A program made the position numbers and the translations under genes. This document shows positions 22,597-31,898 of a DNA stretch of 64,000 nt, in pieces; position 1 is the stretch's first letter; every line of letters starts with the position of its first letter. The stretch comes from Spiroplasma_E ixodetis_B. GTDB taxonomy: Bacteria > Bacillota_I > Bacilli_A > Mycoplasmatales > VBWQ01. The notes under the pieces were generated by a model. It saw nothing but the letters and a program-made list of their open reading frames with translations, was not told where the DNA came from and ran no database searches. The stretch covers positions 20,052 through 84,051 of the forward strand of contig NZ_AP028956.1 in the NCBI RefSeq assembly GCF_040369795.1, in the 5' to 3' direction.

Positions 22597-22838
22597 AAAA
22601 AATGTATTAATTTTATATAAATAAATTATACAAAAAAATTTCCTGTATAAAATAAGGAATTAAAAGTTTTAAAGGTTATTTGAAATTCGTATTTATATTT
22701 AAATTTTATATTCATTTTTTTTAAAATTATTTGTTCTATAAACAAAGAACAGTTTAATTATAACCCTTTTATTTTATTTTTTAAAACTTATTTATGTTAA
22801 ATATTTTAATTAAAATTATACAAATAAAATTGTTAAAT

Positions 22839-22860
22839 AAACTGCACAATTGTGCAGTTT
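22839..22860 (-). terminator. Palindromic terminator
   Basis: Same palindrome as 6831-6852, downstream of the small charged gene. Confidence 0.6.
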
Positions 22861-22875
22861 TAAAAATATTAATAT

Positions 22876-23094
22876 TTACATTTTTTGTGATTTTCTATTA
22901 GAACTTTGATTTTTACTTGTTGAATCTTCGCTATTTACTTTTGATTTATCTTTTTCAAATCCAAGAGCATTGGCAACTCTTTCTCGTCTTTCTTTCTCTT
23001 TGCTTTCTCCTCAAGCTTTATTCATTCTATCAGCATTTTTATCATGTGCGTCTTTTTTTTCTTGACTTCATTTTTCAGATGGTGTTCATGGCAT
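22876..23094 (-). CDS. Small charged protein, 72 aa (cassette copy 2)
   Basis: Starts MPWTPSEKWSQEKKDAHDKN (copy 1 has MTW), with ribosome site AGAGAGGAGATG. Two TGA Trp. Over 40% Lys, Arg, Glu and Asp (ESKEKERRERV), and a Ser/Asn-rich tail NSEDSTSKNQSS. No membrane segment and no recognised domain. It lies 138 nt downstream of the 574-aa gene with a terminator between, so it is probably transcribed separately. Uninterrupted version of 5461-6822. Confidence 0.6.
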
Positions 23095-23188
23095 AATTTA
23101 CATCTCCTCTCTTTATTACTTTTGAATATTTTTTCTACTGTTAAAATACCCAAGAAAAATTATATATTTTTAAAACGAAAAATGTGTA

Positions 23189-23221
23189 AAAAATCACTAT
23201 TTTTAAAAATAGTGATTTGAA
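23189..23221 (-). terminator. Terminator after the 574-aa gene
   Basis: AAATCACTATTTTT/AAAAATAGTGATTT stem; T-rich arm in the minus-strand sense. Confidence 0.7.
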
Positions 23222-23231
23222 ATAAAATAAA

Positions 23232-24956
23232 TTATAACATGGAATTTGAATGATATATTGTATTTGTTGAAGATTGTAATTCTTGTTGGTTTACTGTATT
23301 TCGTATAGATGAATCAAAATCTTGATTATTTTCTAATTGAATACTTAAATTTTCTAGAAGACTGTTTGAATTATGATTTATTGCATTGTTATTTATTAGT
23401 TCTTCGAGATTTTTATTTTTTCTATTGTCAAGTTCTTGTTTTAAAATATCATATTGTGTTTGTAATCTAGTTTCTATTTTATCACTAGTTAAATTTTTAA
23501 TTATTGATTGATGCTCTTTTTTTTCTTTATCTTTTTTGTCTTCATTTTTGCATAATTTATTATATCATCAAGATTCTACTTTTTTTGTTGCAGGCGAAAA
23601 TATTGATGTAAATCCTTTAAATATTGTACAAAGTGCAGTAGCAGAGGCAGCAATTGCAATTTTTTCAACTAATAGTAATCCCGCTGCGGCAGGTAAAATC
23701 GCAGGTACAGCAAAACTAAGAATAGGAGTTAAAATAATAAGAGATAAAGAAATTATCGTAATAGTTCATCATATTTTCTTTTCACTTTTATTTGGTTTTA
23801 ATTTGAAATCATTTTGTTGTTTTATAAAGTCTTTAGTAGATATTTCAGAAAAAGATATATTTTTTTTATTACTTGAAATTTTCTCAATTAAAGAAAAATC
23901 ATTTTTATATTTATTAATATTTTCGTATTGTTTGATATGTTGTCAAATTGTAATTTCATTATTTTCATCATTGTTAAAATATATTATTTTTTCAGAAATT
24001 GATTGATTAGCATGTACAAAAGTCATTATATAACAATAATCATTATTTATTGATAAAATTTCTTCGTAAATCTTTGTAACCTTTTTACTTTCTACTGTTC
24101 ATTGGTTTTCAATTTCATTATTTAAAAAATTAATATTTTCTAATATTTTTTCTTTAGTTTTTAAATTTAAGTTTTTTTCTTCAAACTTTTGTTGTAAGTC
24201 TAATCTTTTATTAATTTTATCTTTTAAAGATAATGACGGTATATTTAACTTATTAATATATTCTTCTTGTTTTTCTTTAAGTTGAGATATCTTTGTTTCT
24301 GTATGTTTAATATTAAAATTAATAACTTGCTTTGATTTTTCAATTTTTTCTTGTTGATTTATCCTTGTTTTAATTTTTTTAATATCTGCTTTAAGAGAAT
24401 ATAATTCTCTTAATTCGACATCACTTCTTCATTTGTTTGTTTTATTGCTTATCATTATTTTTAACTTATTACTTAAAAAGTTAAGGTCATAATATTCATT
24501 TTCTAAAAGATTATTAGCGATTTGTATTGAATTTGACTTTAAATTATCATATTCTTCTTTTTGAATTTTTAATTGTGTTTCTAAATTAAAAATTTCTTTT
24601 CTTGTGTTTAATATTTTTATATCTTCTAAAATTGTTAAAGCGTTATATGATTTAGTGAAATTATTAAAATTTTTTTCTTCAATCACATCAGTTTGTGTTG
24701 CTATTTCTTTAGTAGTTGATTTGGAGTCAATAAAAATTTCATTTGTATCAGAATGGTTTAATTTATTATTTATTACTACTTTTGGAGGCTCTTCTTCGTT
24801 ACTATAAGTAGAAAATTTTACTGTTAATCCGTTGTGTCTTTCTTTAAAAATTCCTTTATTATTTTTTAATGTGATATTTGGTTGTTCAAAAATATTTTTA
24901 ATATCTTGTTGTTCTGTTATTTGTTGAAATGTTTGTGATTTAGTTTTGTCAGTCAT
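23232..24956 (-). CDS. Coiled-coil protein with C-terminal membrane segment, 574 aa
   Basis: Start at 24956 (MTDKTKSQTFQQITEQQ) after ribosome site AAAGGAGAT. The N-terminal ~110 residues are polar with no signal peptide. A long coiled coil spans about residues 120-330 (TRKEIFNLETQLKIQKEEYD; KSKQVINFNIKHTETKISQL). Residues about 395-450 form two hydrophobic segments separated by a short Pro/Ala-rich turn (SLIILTPILSFAVPAILPAA; IAIAASATALCTIF). A second coiled coil follows (TRLQTQYDILKQELDN) and a Ser/Asn-rich tail ends YHSNSML. Six or more TGA Trp. A collinear C-terminal copy is at 4312-5323. The architecture (coiled coil plus hydrophobic hairpin) is reminiscent of pore-forming or membrane-tethering effectors, but no family is recognised. 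Confidence 0.75.
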
Positions 24957-24981
24957 GTTAATATCTCCTTTTAAACATTAA

Positions 24982-25014
24982 AACCCATTTACTTTTAAAA
25001 TAAAGTAATGGGTT
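24982..25014 (-). promoter_or_regulatory. Conserved leader hairpin (gene at 24956)
   Basis: In gene sense AACCCATTACTTTATTTT pairs with AAAAGTAAATGGGTT and is followed by TTAATGTTT; 26 nt to the start codon. Compensatory changes relative to the other loci keep the stem (AACTCA/TGAGTT becomes AACCCA/TGGGTT). Confidence 0.6.
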
Positions 25015-25079
25015 AAAACTTATATATTTTATAACAACTATATGTTATCAAATTTTGTGTATTTTACAATTAGTTAAGT

Positions 25080-26298
25080 TGGGATGGCAACCTTTTTTAG
25101 GACTGTTTTTTGGTAGACATTTGTGCTTGGTGTTTTATGGGGGTTAAGTAGTTTAGAGGGCTGTGGATTCTTATGTTGTTGTATCAATTGATATAATCAA
25201 ATAATTCTAATTTTAATTGGATTAATGATGTAAAATTTTTATCATTAATAAACTCTGTTTTGAAAGTTTTGAAAGCTGCTTCAGCAACAGCTTTATCATA
25301 AGGACAACCTTTTTTTGCTTAAAGAGCGGGTAATATTGAAGGCTAATAAAAGTTTATCAATAGTTTTATTATTAAATTCATTACCGCGATCGCTATGAAA
25401 TATTTGAATATTTTTTAAACAACGATTTGAGCACATAAATGCTTGATATACTAATGATGCATCTTTTTTAGCGCCTACACTATGTCCAATAATTTCGCGA
25501 TTGTACAGGTCGATTAATAAGCAAATATAGTTTCATTTACCATTAACTTGAACATAAGTTAAATCACTAACAATAACTTCATTTTTAAGTCTATTATTAA
25601 AGTCTCTATTAACAAGATTAGTAATTTGACTATCATTGACTTTATTATGATAATTTTTGTATGATAATTTAGTGTATTTTGATATTAAATTATGTTTATT
25701 CATAATTTTTTTAATTTTTCGTCTTGATAAATTAATTTTCTTTTCTTTTAGAACAACTTTTAATCTTCTTGTTCCATAAGTTTCTTTATTTTCTTTAAAA
25801 GCGCTAATAACAGCTTCATCATACATATTATTTTGAATTTTATCTTCTTTTTCTTGAAATTAAAATAATATGTTGATTTAGAGATTTTTAAAAACGACAC
25901 ATTGTACGAATTTTATATTTAACTTTATTTTTAGTAATAATTTCTATTTTCTGCCTATTATTAGTGCTGCTTGCTTTAAAATATCATTTTCCATTCGTAA
26001 CTGTTTTAATTCTTTTCTTAATTTATCCAATTAATACGTTTTCTTCAACAGAACGGTTATCTTTGGTTTTAAAACTGCCTGAATTAGTAAATTGCTTAAT
26101 TCAATTATAAGTAGCTGCTCTTGTAACATTGTACTCTTTAGCAAGACAAGACACTGACTTACCACTTTGATATAAAGTTACTATTTGTTTTTTAAATTCA
26201 TCTGAATATGAGTTAATATTGGCCATAATTATAATTCCTTTCTTTCAACTAATTTGTTCACTTGTCTACGTAATTAGTGTCCAATAAAGTGTAACCCA
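25080..26298 (-). mobile_element. IS3-family element, copy 3
   Basis: Right terminus TGGGATGGCAACC at 25080; the left terminus stops at GTAACCCA (26298), four bases short. A second IS3 part in the opposite direction follows immediately. Confidence 0.8.
25097..26226 (-). pseudogene. IS3-family transposase OrfA/OrfB
   Basis: OrfA keeps ATG (MANINSYSDEFKKQIVTLYQ) but has the same altered codons at about 26030 as copy 2. OrfB is frameshifted by an extra T in the KKGCPYD codons (about 25310). The N-terminal half of OrfB (MYDEAVISAFKENKETYGTR) is open. Confidence 0.8.
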
Positions 26299-26821
26299 AT
26301 TTAATAATAGGCTTAAAAACGAAGTTATTGTTAGTGATTTAACTTATGTTCAAGTTAATGATAAATGAAACTATATTTGCTTATTAATCGACCTGTACAA
26401 TCGCGAAATTATTGGACATAGTGTAGGTACTAAAAAAGATGCATCATTAGTATATCAAACATTTATGTGCTCAAATCGTTGTTTAAAAAATATTCAAATA
26501 TTTCATAGCGATCGCGGTAATGAATTTAATAATAAAACTATTGATAAACTTTTATTAGCCTTCAATATTACCCGCTCTTTAAGCAAAAAAAGGTTGTCCT
26601 TATGATAACGCTGTTGCTGAAGCAGCTTTCAAAACTTTCAAAACAGAGTTTATTAATGATAAAAATTTTACATCATTAATCCAATTAAAATTAGAATTAT
26701 TTGATTATATCAATTGATACAACAACATAAGAATCCACAGCACTCTAAACTACTTAACCCCCATAAAACACCAAGCACAAATGTCTACCAAAAAACAGTC
26801 CTAAAAAAGGTTGCCATTCCA
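26299..26821 (+). mobile_element. IS3-family element, copy 4 (3' half)
   Basis: Starts inside OrfB (FNNRLKNEVIVSDLTYVQVN) and ends at the right terminus at 26821. Frameshifted in the A run before GCPYD (about 26590). Confidence 0.75.
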
Positions 26822-26910
26822 AATTTAATAAATATTTTTCACTAAATGAAATTTTAGAAATTGAAAAAGATTTTGTTTTAAAAACTTTTAAAGAAAAAGC
26901 AAATTTGTAA
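26821..26910 (+). pseudogene. Unknown gene, C-terminal fragment
   Basis: Open frame leaving IS3: begins KFNKYFSLNEILEIEKDFVL, ends KEKANL before TAA 26908. Upstream part lost; no family recognised. Confidence 0.4.
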
Positions 26911-27022
26911 ACAATTTGTAACAATGTATAATAATATGGTGTTTGAATAATTAAAAAGCGTTGGGTTTAAGAATAGCAAATATGCTCGTTTTAAAGACAT
27001 TTTATTTAGGTGGTGGTTTTTT

Positions 27023-27193
27023 ATGCAAAAAGTTGATGGAAAAGATATAGCGTGATTATTACGTTGTAAAGAGTGTTCTAAAACTTTGAAAATTAAAGAT
27101 GTTAAAGAAACCATTGCTGGTAATTTTAAAATGTGTGATAAACATTTAGAAATGATAGAAAAAAAGTATAATAAAACTTGAAATGTCAATTAA
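27023..27193 (+). CDS. Small protein with Cys pairs, 56 aa
   Basis: Start at 27023 after AGGTGG. Begins MQKVDGKDIAWLLRCKECSK; two TGA Trp. CKEC followed 25 residues later by MCDKH gives four possible zinc ligands (Cys-X2-Cys, Cys-X2-His), as in small zinc-ribbon proteins. A perfect hairpin (27227-27253) follows. A possible upstream promoter lies at ATGTATAATAATATG (26923-26938). No family recognised. Confidence 0.55.
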
Positions 27194-27226
27194 AAATAAT
27201 AGTCAAAAAACACTTAATATATACAT

Positions 27227-27262
27227 TTTTTTCTATATTAAATATAGAAAAAATTGTATAAT
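27227..27262 (+). promoter_or_regulatory. Hairpin and promoter upstream of rpoE-like gene
   Basis: Inverted repeat TTTTTTCTATATT/AAATATAGAAAAAA followed by TGTATAATT (TATAAT, 27257-27262). The stem could end the preceding gene and the -10 drives the next four genes. Confidence 0.5.
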
Positions 27263-27342
27263 TAACATATAAATATTTAGTATTTTTTATTAAAAAATTA
27301 GAAAAAATGAGATTAAAAACAATATAAAAGAAGGTGTTAATA

Positions 27343-27618
27343 ATGCAAAATCAAACATTAGTAGAAATAGCATATAGTTTTTTATGTAAAAAAGAGAAAA
27401 GTAGTTTTAATGAAATATGAACACATATTAAGAAACAATGTAATATTTCTAAAGAAAATGAAGAAAAATTCGCCGGGGAACTTTATACTGGAATGATTTT
27501 AAATGCTAATTTTTTCTTAAAAAATGATAAATTTTGATATAAACGTAGTGAAGTTTCATTAGAAGAAATTAAAGAACAACTGACAAGAGTTGAAATTCCA
27601 AGTAATATGGAGGAATAA
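27343..27618 (+). CDS. RNA polymerase delta-like protein (HARE-HTH), 91 aa
   Basis: Start at 27343 with ribosome site GAAGGTG. The sequence MQNQTLVEIAYSFLCKKEKS, SFNEIWTHIKKQ, then GELYTGMILNANFF and KFWYKRSEV follows the N-terminal domain of Firmicute RNA polymerase delta: conserved F-NE-W, F-x-D/E-L-Y-T-x-hydrophobic and a W-x-L/K-R end. The acidic C-terminal tail of delta is absent, so it corresponds to the globular HARE-HTH domain alone. The stop is followed after 2 nt by the S1-domain gene, so they are co-transcribed. May modulate transcription of this mobile region; a chromosomal rpoE would be a separate gene. Confidence 0.6.
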
Positions 27619-27620
27619 TA

Positions 27621-27896
27621 ATGGAAATGTTTAAAATTGGAGAGATTATTGAAGTAACAATTAATAATGTTGTAAGTTTTGGTGTTTTTTGTAAATGTCC
27701 TAATAATTACACAGGATTAATACATATTTCTAATATAAGTAACAGTTTTGTAAATAATGTAGAAGATTATTTTTCAAATGGTGAAACAATAAAAGTTGAA
27801 ATTATTAGTATTGATAATGATAATAAAAAACTTTCGTTAAGTACTAAAAATTTCAATATAATTGCAAAAAATAAGGAGAATAAAAATAATGACTAA
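27621..27896 (+). CDS. S1 RNA-binding domain protein, 91 aa
   Basis: Start at 27621, ribosome site GGAGGAA inside the end of the previous gene. One S1 domain fills residues 4-75: FKIGEIIEVTINNVVSFGVF, then GLIHISNISNSFVNN and an end KLSLSTKNF that matches the typical KISLS finish. Similar in size to single-S1 proteins such as the general stress/YugI-CvfD type that bind RNA or ribosomes. The stop overlaps the start of the following coiled-coil gene, indicating translational coupling. Confidence 0.75.
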   Translation: MEMFKIGEIIEVTINNVVSFGVFCKCPNNYTGLIHISNISNSFVNNVEDYFSNGETIKVEIISIDNDNKKLSLSTKNFNIIAKNKENKNND

Positions 27897-28260
27897 AAAA
27901 GAAAAGCAACTTCAGAAAAATATAAAAGAATTTAATGAAGTTATAGAAAAATGTAATCAAGATATATTAAATTTAAAAAAACAAAAAAATGGAAAATTTA
28001 AAAATATTTTTTTAAAAATAATAAGTTTTGGATTTTATGATTTAAATTGGAAAATTGAAAACGAAATCAAACATAATAAATTAACAATAGAAGAAATTAA
28101 AGAAAAAATATTACAAACCAATAAAATGCTATTTAAAATTAATAAACAAAAAAATGCAATAGTAAAAAAACAAAATATTAAAAATGAAATTTCTGAATCA
28201 AAAAATATTAACATTTATTCTAAATCAGAAGTATCATTACAACAAGAGGAGAACCAATAA
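27889..28260 (+). CDS. Coiled-coil protein, 123 aa (paralogue of 7152)
   Basis: ATG overlaps the previous stop; ribosome site AAGGAG. Same plan as the 132-aa cassette protein: coiled coil (residues 1-40), short hydrophobic segment FKNIFLKIISFGFYDL (about 36-52), then a second coiled coil (EIKHNKLTIEEIKEKILQ). Sequence identity is modest but the ISFG motif and spacing are shared. This paralogue sits in an operon and has no leader hairpin. Function unknown. Confidence 0.65.
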   Translation: MTKKEKQLQKNIKEFNEVIEKCNQDILNLKKQKNGKFKNIFLKIISFGFYDLNWKIENEIKHNKLTIEEIKEKILQTNKMLFKINKQKNAIVKKQNIKNEISESKNINIYSKSEVSLQQEENQ

Positions 28261-28261
28261 A

Positions 28262-30064
28262 ATGAAAAAATTACTAACTACAATCACTCTTAGTGCATTA
28301 GTTGGAACAAGTGCAAGTAATTTAAAACCAGTATTTATGAATAATGTTGTAAATCATGGTTTTAAATCAAATCAATTAAATAAAAATTTAACTATGATTA
28401 ATAGTCCATTTATTAATGATTTTCAAGACTTAAAAAACAAGAAAATTCAAAAAGTTATAATTGCTCCAATTGGAACAATAGACATATTCCGTAAATAAAT
28501 TTAATCAATTGTCAATAATAATATTTATAAATTTTTTAGTGTTAATAATTATAGAAGTTAATATTTTTAAAAAAATACTTTAAAAATAAATTTATATTTC
28601 AAACACAAAAATTGTTAATATTATTTTTATATTAACTTGATAAAAATTTAAATTTTTAAAAAAATATTTTTAATATTTTTTTATTTTAATGGTTTTGTTT
28701 TATTAAAAATTTCACAAAGTAAGTTAAATCTTAAGTACATAAGTCTAAATATACTTTTTCTACATTTATTTATTAAAATTTTGAATCTTTTTAATCAAGC
28801 AAAAACATGTTCAACTTTAATTCTAATTTTTGAAATAATTTTATTGTAGATTTTTTCTTGTTTAGTTAATTTTTTATTTTTAGTTTTTTTAATTGGTAAT
28901 ATATTATTTTTATAAATATTTTGTATTCCTTGATATCCCAAATCACCAATAATTATTGTTTTTTCTGAAAATTCAAGATTTGAATTTTTTAATATTTGAA
29001 AATCATGTACTTTTCCATTATCAGCAAAAATATCAACAATTTTTTTATTAAAAAAGTCATATATAATTTGAAATTTTATAGAAAACATTCAACTTTTACC
29101 AGAAAAATATTCTAACTGTAGTTTTTTTTAGTTGGTCTTTCAATTTCAATTTCAGTTTAATCAATTAAATAAAATTGAAATTCATTTAAATCTTCTTGTT
29201 TTTTCTCAATTTTTGATTTATATTTTGTTTTTAAAAACTGATAATCTTTGTCATCACTAAGTTTATTTTCTACTCAAGTAATATTTTGAAAACAACTTGA
29301 TGCACTAATTTTATATTTAATACTCATTTGGAAAAAAGTATAATATTCTTTTCAGTATACTAAAGTCATCATCAATCTTTCTTCAACTGAAAGTTTATAT
29401 TTTCTACCTTTAGTTTTTTTTTAAATTTTCTATTTCAATTAATTTTGTTAACATTTCATCAAAATGAAAACGTTTTATACCAAAATATCTATAAAATTGT
29501 TCATTTTTTAATTTTTTTAAATTTTCAAAATTCATTTTTATCAACACCTTATTAATTTATTAATAAAGAAAATATAAAATAAATTTTAAATTATTAATTG
29601 ACTTTTAAAAAATTTATTTACGGAATATGTCTAATATATGCAGGAGGTAGCACAACTGGTTTATGAAAAAGTGCTGATGGCGTTAATTTCAAACAAGTAA
29701 ATGTATCACTAATAGTTATGCTATTCAAAGTATAGATATTGCTTTAAGTGGAGAAATATGAGTTGGAACTCAAAAATAATTATATTTTTCAAATGACAAT
29801 GGAATTAATTTTAATTCAGCAACAAATAATAAAATCAATAATATAACTTCTATTCCAATTGCTCCAAATGGAAAAGTTTATGTAGCTGTTTATGGTAATG
29901 GCTTATGAAAATTAACTAAAGGAGAGACTGATTTTAAAAAAATAACAAGTGTATCTTCTTCAATAATTTATTCTATTAATATTGATAAAAATGGAGATAT
30001 TTTTTTTGGTAGTTCTTTATCATTTAAAAATACTGGTTTATGAAAAAGCACTGATGGAATAAAC
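28262..30064 (+). pseudogene. Secreted repeat (propeller-like) protein, broken by IS5 and IS3
   Basis: ATG at 28262, one base after the previous stop, ribosome site AGAGGAG. Signal peptide-like MKKLLTTITLSALVGTSAS with no lipobox Cys. Cut after APIGTI by IS5 copy 6 (AAT duplication), then resumes YAGGSTTGLWKSADGVNFKQ. Repeats of the type GLWKSTDG, IAPNGKVYVAVYGNGLWK and NIDKNGDIFFG are typical of Asp-box/BNR or ligand-binding beta-propeller surface proteins. A frameshift after VNVS (about 29710) and a TAA after VGTQK (29777) are also present. IS3 copy 5 ends it at 30064. Possibly an adhesin or secreted effector before decay. Confidence 0.65.
28480..29632 (-). mobile_element. IS5-family element, copy 6
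   Basis: 1153 bp, AAT duplicated at 28477-28479 and 29633-29635. Transposase 28681-29535: the catalytic half (28795-29088) is open; the N-terminal half has an extra T in the KKTKGRK codons, and GTTTAATC in place of GTTGAATC gives TAA for Ser. Confidence 0.85.
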
Positions 30065-30943
30065 TGGATGGGTTACAATTTATTGGACACTAATTACGTA
30101 GACAATTGAACAAATTAGTTAAAAGAAAGGAATTATAATTACGGCCAATATTAACTCATGTTCAGATGAATTAAAAAAACAAATAGTAGCTTTATATCAA
30201 AGTGGTAAGTCAGTGTTTTGTCTTGCTGAAGAGTACAATGTTACAAGAGCAGCTACTTATAATTGAATTAAGCAATTTACTAATTCAGGCAGTTTTAAAA
30301 CCAAAGATAACCGTTCTATCGAAGAAAATGAATTAATTAAATTAAGAAAATAATTAAAACAGTTACGAATGGAAAATGATATTTTAAAGCAAGCAGCACT
30401 AATAATAGGCAGAAAATAGAAATTATTACTAAAAATAAAGTTAAATATAAAATTCGTACAATGTGTCGTTTTTTAAAAATCTCTAAATCAACATATTATT
30501 TTAATTTCAAGAAAAAAGAAGATAAAATTCAAAATAATATGTATGATGAAGCTGTTATTAGCGCTTTTAAAGAAAATAAAGAAACTTATGGAACAAGAAG
30601 ATTAAAAGTTGTTCTAAAAGAAAAGAAAATTAATTTATCAAGACGAAAAATTAAAAAAATTATGAATAAACATAATTTAATATCAAAATACACTAAATTA
30701 TCATACAAAAATTATCATAATAAAGTCAATGATAGTCAAATTACTAATCTTGTTAATAGAGACTTTAATAATAGACTTAAAAATGAAGTTATTGTTAGTG
30801 ATTTAACTTATGTTCAAGTTAATGGTAAATGAAACTATATTTGCTTATTAATCGACCTGTACAATAGCGAAATTATTGGACATAGTGTAGGTACTAAAAA
30901 AGGTTGCCATTCCATTAGTGTCCAATAAAGTGTAACCCATCCA
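30065..30943 (+). mobile_element. IS3-family element, copy 5 (internally deleted) plus inverted left end
   Basis: From TGGATGGGTTAC at 30065. OrfA has ACG for ATG and TAA after KLRK. OrfB is open from MCRFLKISKSTYYFNFKKKE (30461) through YVQVNGKW, then jumps at AAAAAAG directly to the right terminus (ends 30914), losing the second and third catalytic residues. A 29-bp inverted IS3 left end follows (30915-30943). Confidence 0.8.
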
Positions 30944-31041
30944 AAAAGTTGACATTCTATTTTCATTTTTTCATCTGCACGTACATGTGAGTAGAAAACC
31001 GTTAAATAATATTTTTAAAAAAAGCGAAATAAAATTTAAAA

Positions 31042-31080
31042 ATAGCTAACCTAACAAAAAAATTTTTGTTAGGTTAGCCA
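31042..31080. terminator. Strong hairpin terminator
   Basis: GCTAACCTAACAAAAA pairs with TTTTTGTTAGGTTAGC, with flanking GTGAGTTACG... repeats at 31100-31130. Downstream of the 29-aa peptide gene on the minus strand. Confidence 0.65.
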
Positions 31081-31156
31081 CCGAGTTTATCTCGTTGCAG
31101 TGAGTTACGAAATAACAAGAGCAAACTCACTATTACTTGACTTCTATTAAAAATTT

Positions 31157-31246
31157 TTATTTAGTCTTTCTCCCAATAAAAAAAGCAACACTTGCAGAAA
31201 TAACTATAGAAATTGCAAGAATAATAATTCATATTCATCAAGTCAT
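31157..31246 (-). CDS. Small single-pass membrane peptide, 29 aa
   Basis: Start at 31246 after ribosome site AAGGTGATT. Sequence begins MTWWIWIIILAISIVISASV (three TGA Trp) and ends FFIGRKTK: one hydrophobic helix with a Trp-rich N-terminus and basic C-terminal end. An extended -10 (TGTGTTATAAT, minus strand, about 31291-31301) lies upstream and a strong terminator downstream, so it looks like an independent transcript. Size and shape fit type I toxin peptides or small phage/plasmid membrane proteins. No family assigned. Confidence 0.55.
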
Positions 31247-31454
31247 ATTTTAATCACCTTTCTAATTTAAATTTAATTTAATACAATTTTATTATAACAC
31301 ATTTTAAAATAAATTAGGATATCAAATATTTTTTCATAATAGATAGCTCTATATTTTGCCGGTATACCTAATTACTAAATATTCAATTTTTATAATTTAA
31401 CTTTATCATATTTAATTTTTCATTACAAATATAATATTCAATTAAATATAAATC

Positions 31455-31489
31455 GTTACCGGGGCACCTGTAAAGACCACACCAGTAAC
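31455..31489. other. GC-rich stem-loop in origin
   Basis: GTTACCGG (31455-31462) pairs with CCAGTAAC (31482-31489) around GGCACCTGTAAAGACCACA. It is markedly richer in G and C than its surroundings, which suggests selection; could be a primosome, replication or small-RNA structure. Confidence 0.35.
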
Positions 31490-31558
31490 TAGATAATTGT
31501 ACAATAAATATACTAGTTAGTGAACTATAAATAATATTTTTATTAAATTTCCTAAAAT

Positions 31559-31580
31559 TAATATAGGTATATACTAGAAT
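31559..31580 (-). repeat. Isolated inverted iteron
   Basis: TAATATAGGTATATACTAGAAT is the exact complement of the 22-bp iteron, 163 bp before the direct array. Confidence 0.8.
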
Positions 31581-31742
31581 TAAGAATGCATATTATGTTT
31601 AATTTTAACTATTTTTCGTGTTAATAATAGAAAATGAATTAAATTTTTAATTTTTTTTGATAAATTTATTATATTTATTTATATTTATTATATATTATAT
31701 GACATTAAAATATCTATATTAGATATATATAATATAGATATA

Positions 31743-31852
31743 ATTCTAGTATATACCTATATTAATTCTAGTATATACCTATATTAATTCTAGTATATAC
31801 CTATATTAATTATAGTATATACCTATATTAATTCTAGTATATACCTATATGA
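31743..31852 (+). repeat. Five direct 22-bp iterons
   Basis: Unit ATTCTAGTATATACCTATAT plus TA, starting at 31743, 31765, 31787, 31809 and 31831. The fourth has ATTATAG; the last ends TGA instead of TTA. The predicted rep -10 (TATGTTATAAT, 31855-31865) lies just beyond, so its -35 falls in the last iteron, implying autorepression by Rep. Confidence 0.9.
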
Positions 31853-31898
31853 ATTATGTTATAATTTAAATTATAAATTATATTTAAGGGGTAAATTT

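Larger units (their letters stand above)
31260..31898. other. Plasmid replication origin region
   Basis: About 640 bp without a gene, between the membrane peptide and rep. In order: a GC-richer island with an imperfect stem (31455-31489), one inverted iteron (31559-31580), a very AT-rich stretch with palindromic ATATCTATATTAGATAT (about 31709-31740), five direct iterons (31743-31852), and the rep promoter and ribosome site (AAGGGG, 31886-31891). This is the usual organisation of a theta-type iteron origin. Confidence 0.7.

Noticed and set aside
23536..24006. Open frame on the plus strand across the 574-aa gene
   Set aside because: Antisense to a well supported coiled-coil/membrane gene; it disappears in the other cassette copy and has no ribosome site.
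26878..27189. Minus-strand frame of 103 codons
   Set aside because: Lies opposite the 56-aa Cys-pair gene and a gene tail; no ribosome site and no continuation.
31743..31852. Short regular repeats that could suggest a CRISPR array
   Set aside because: The 22-bp units are directly contiguous with no variable spacers and lie just before a Rep_3 gene, so they are iterons.
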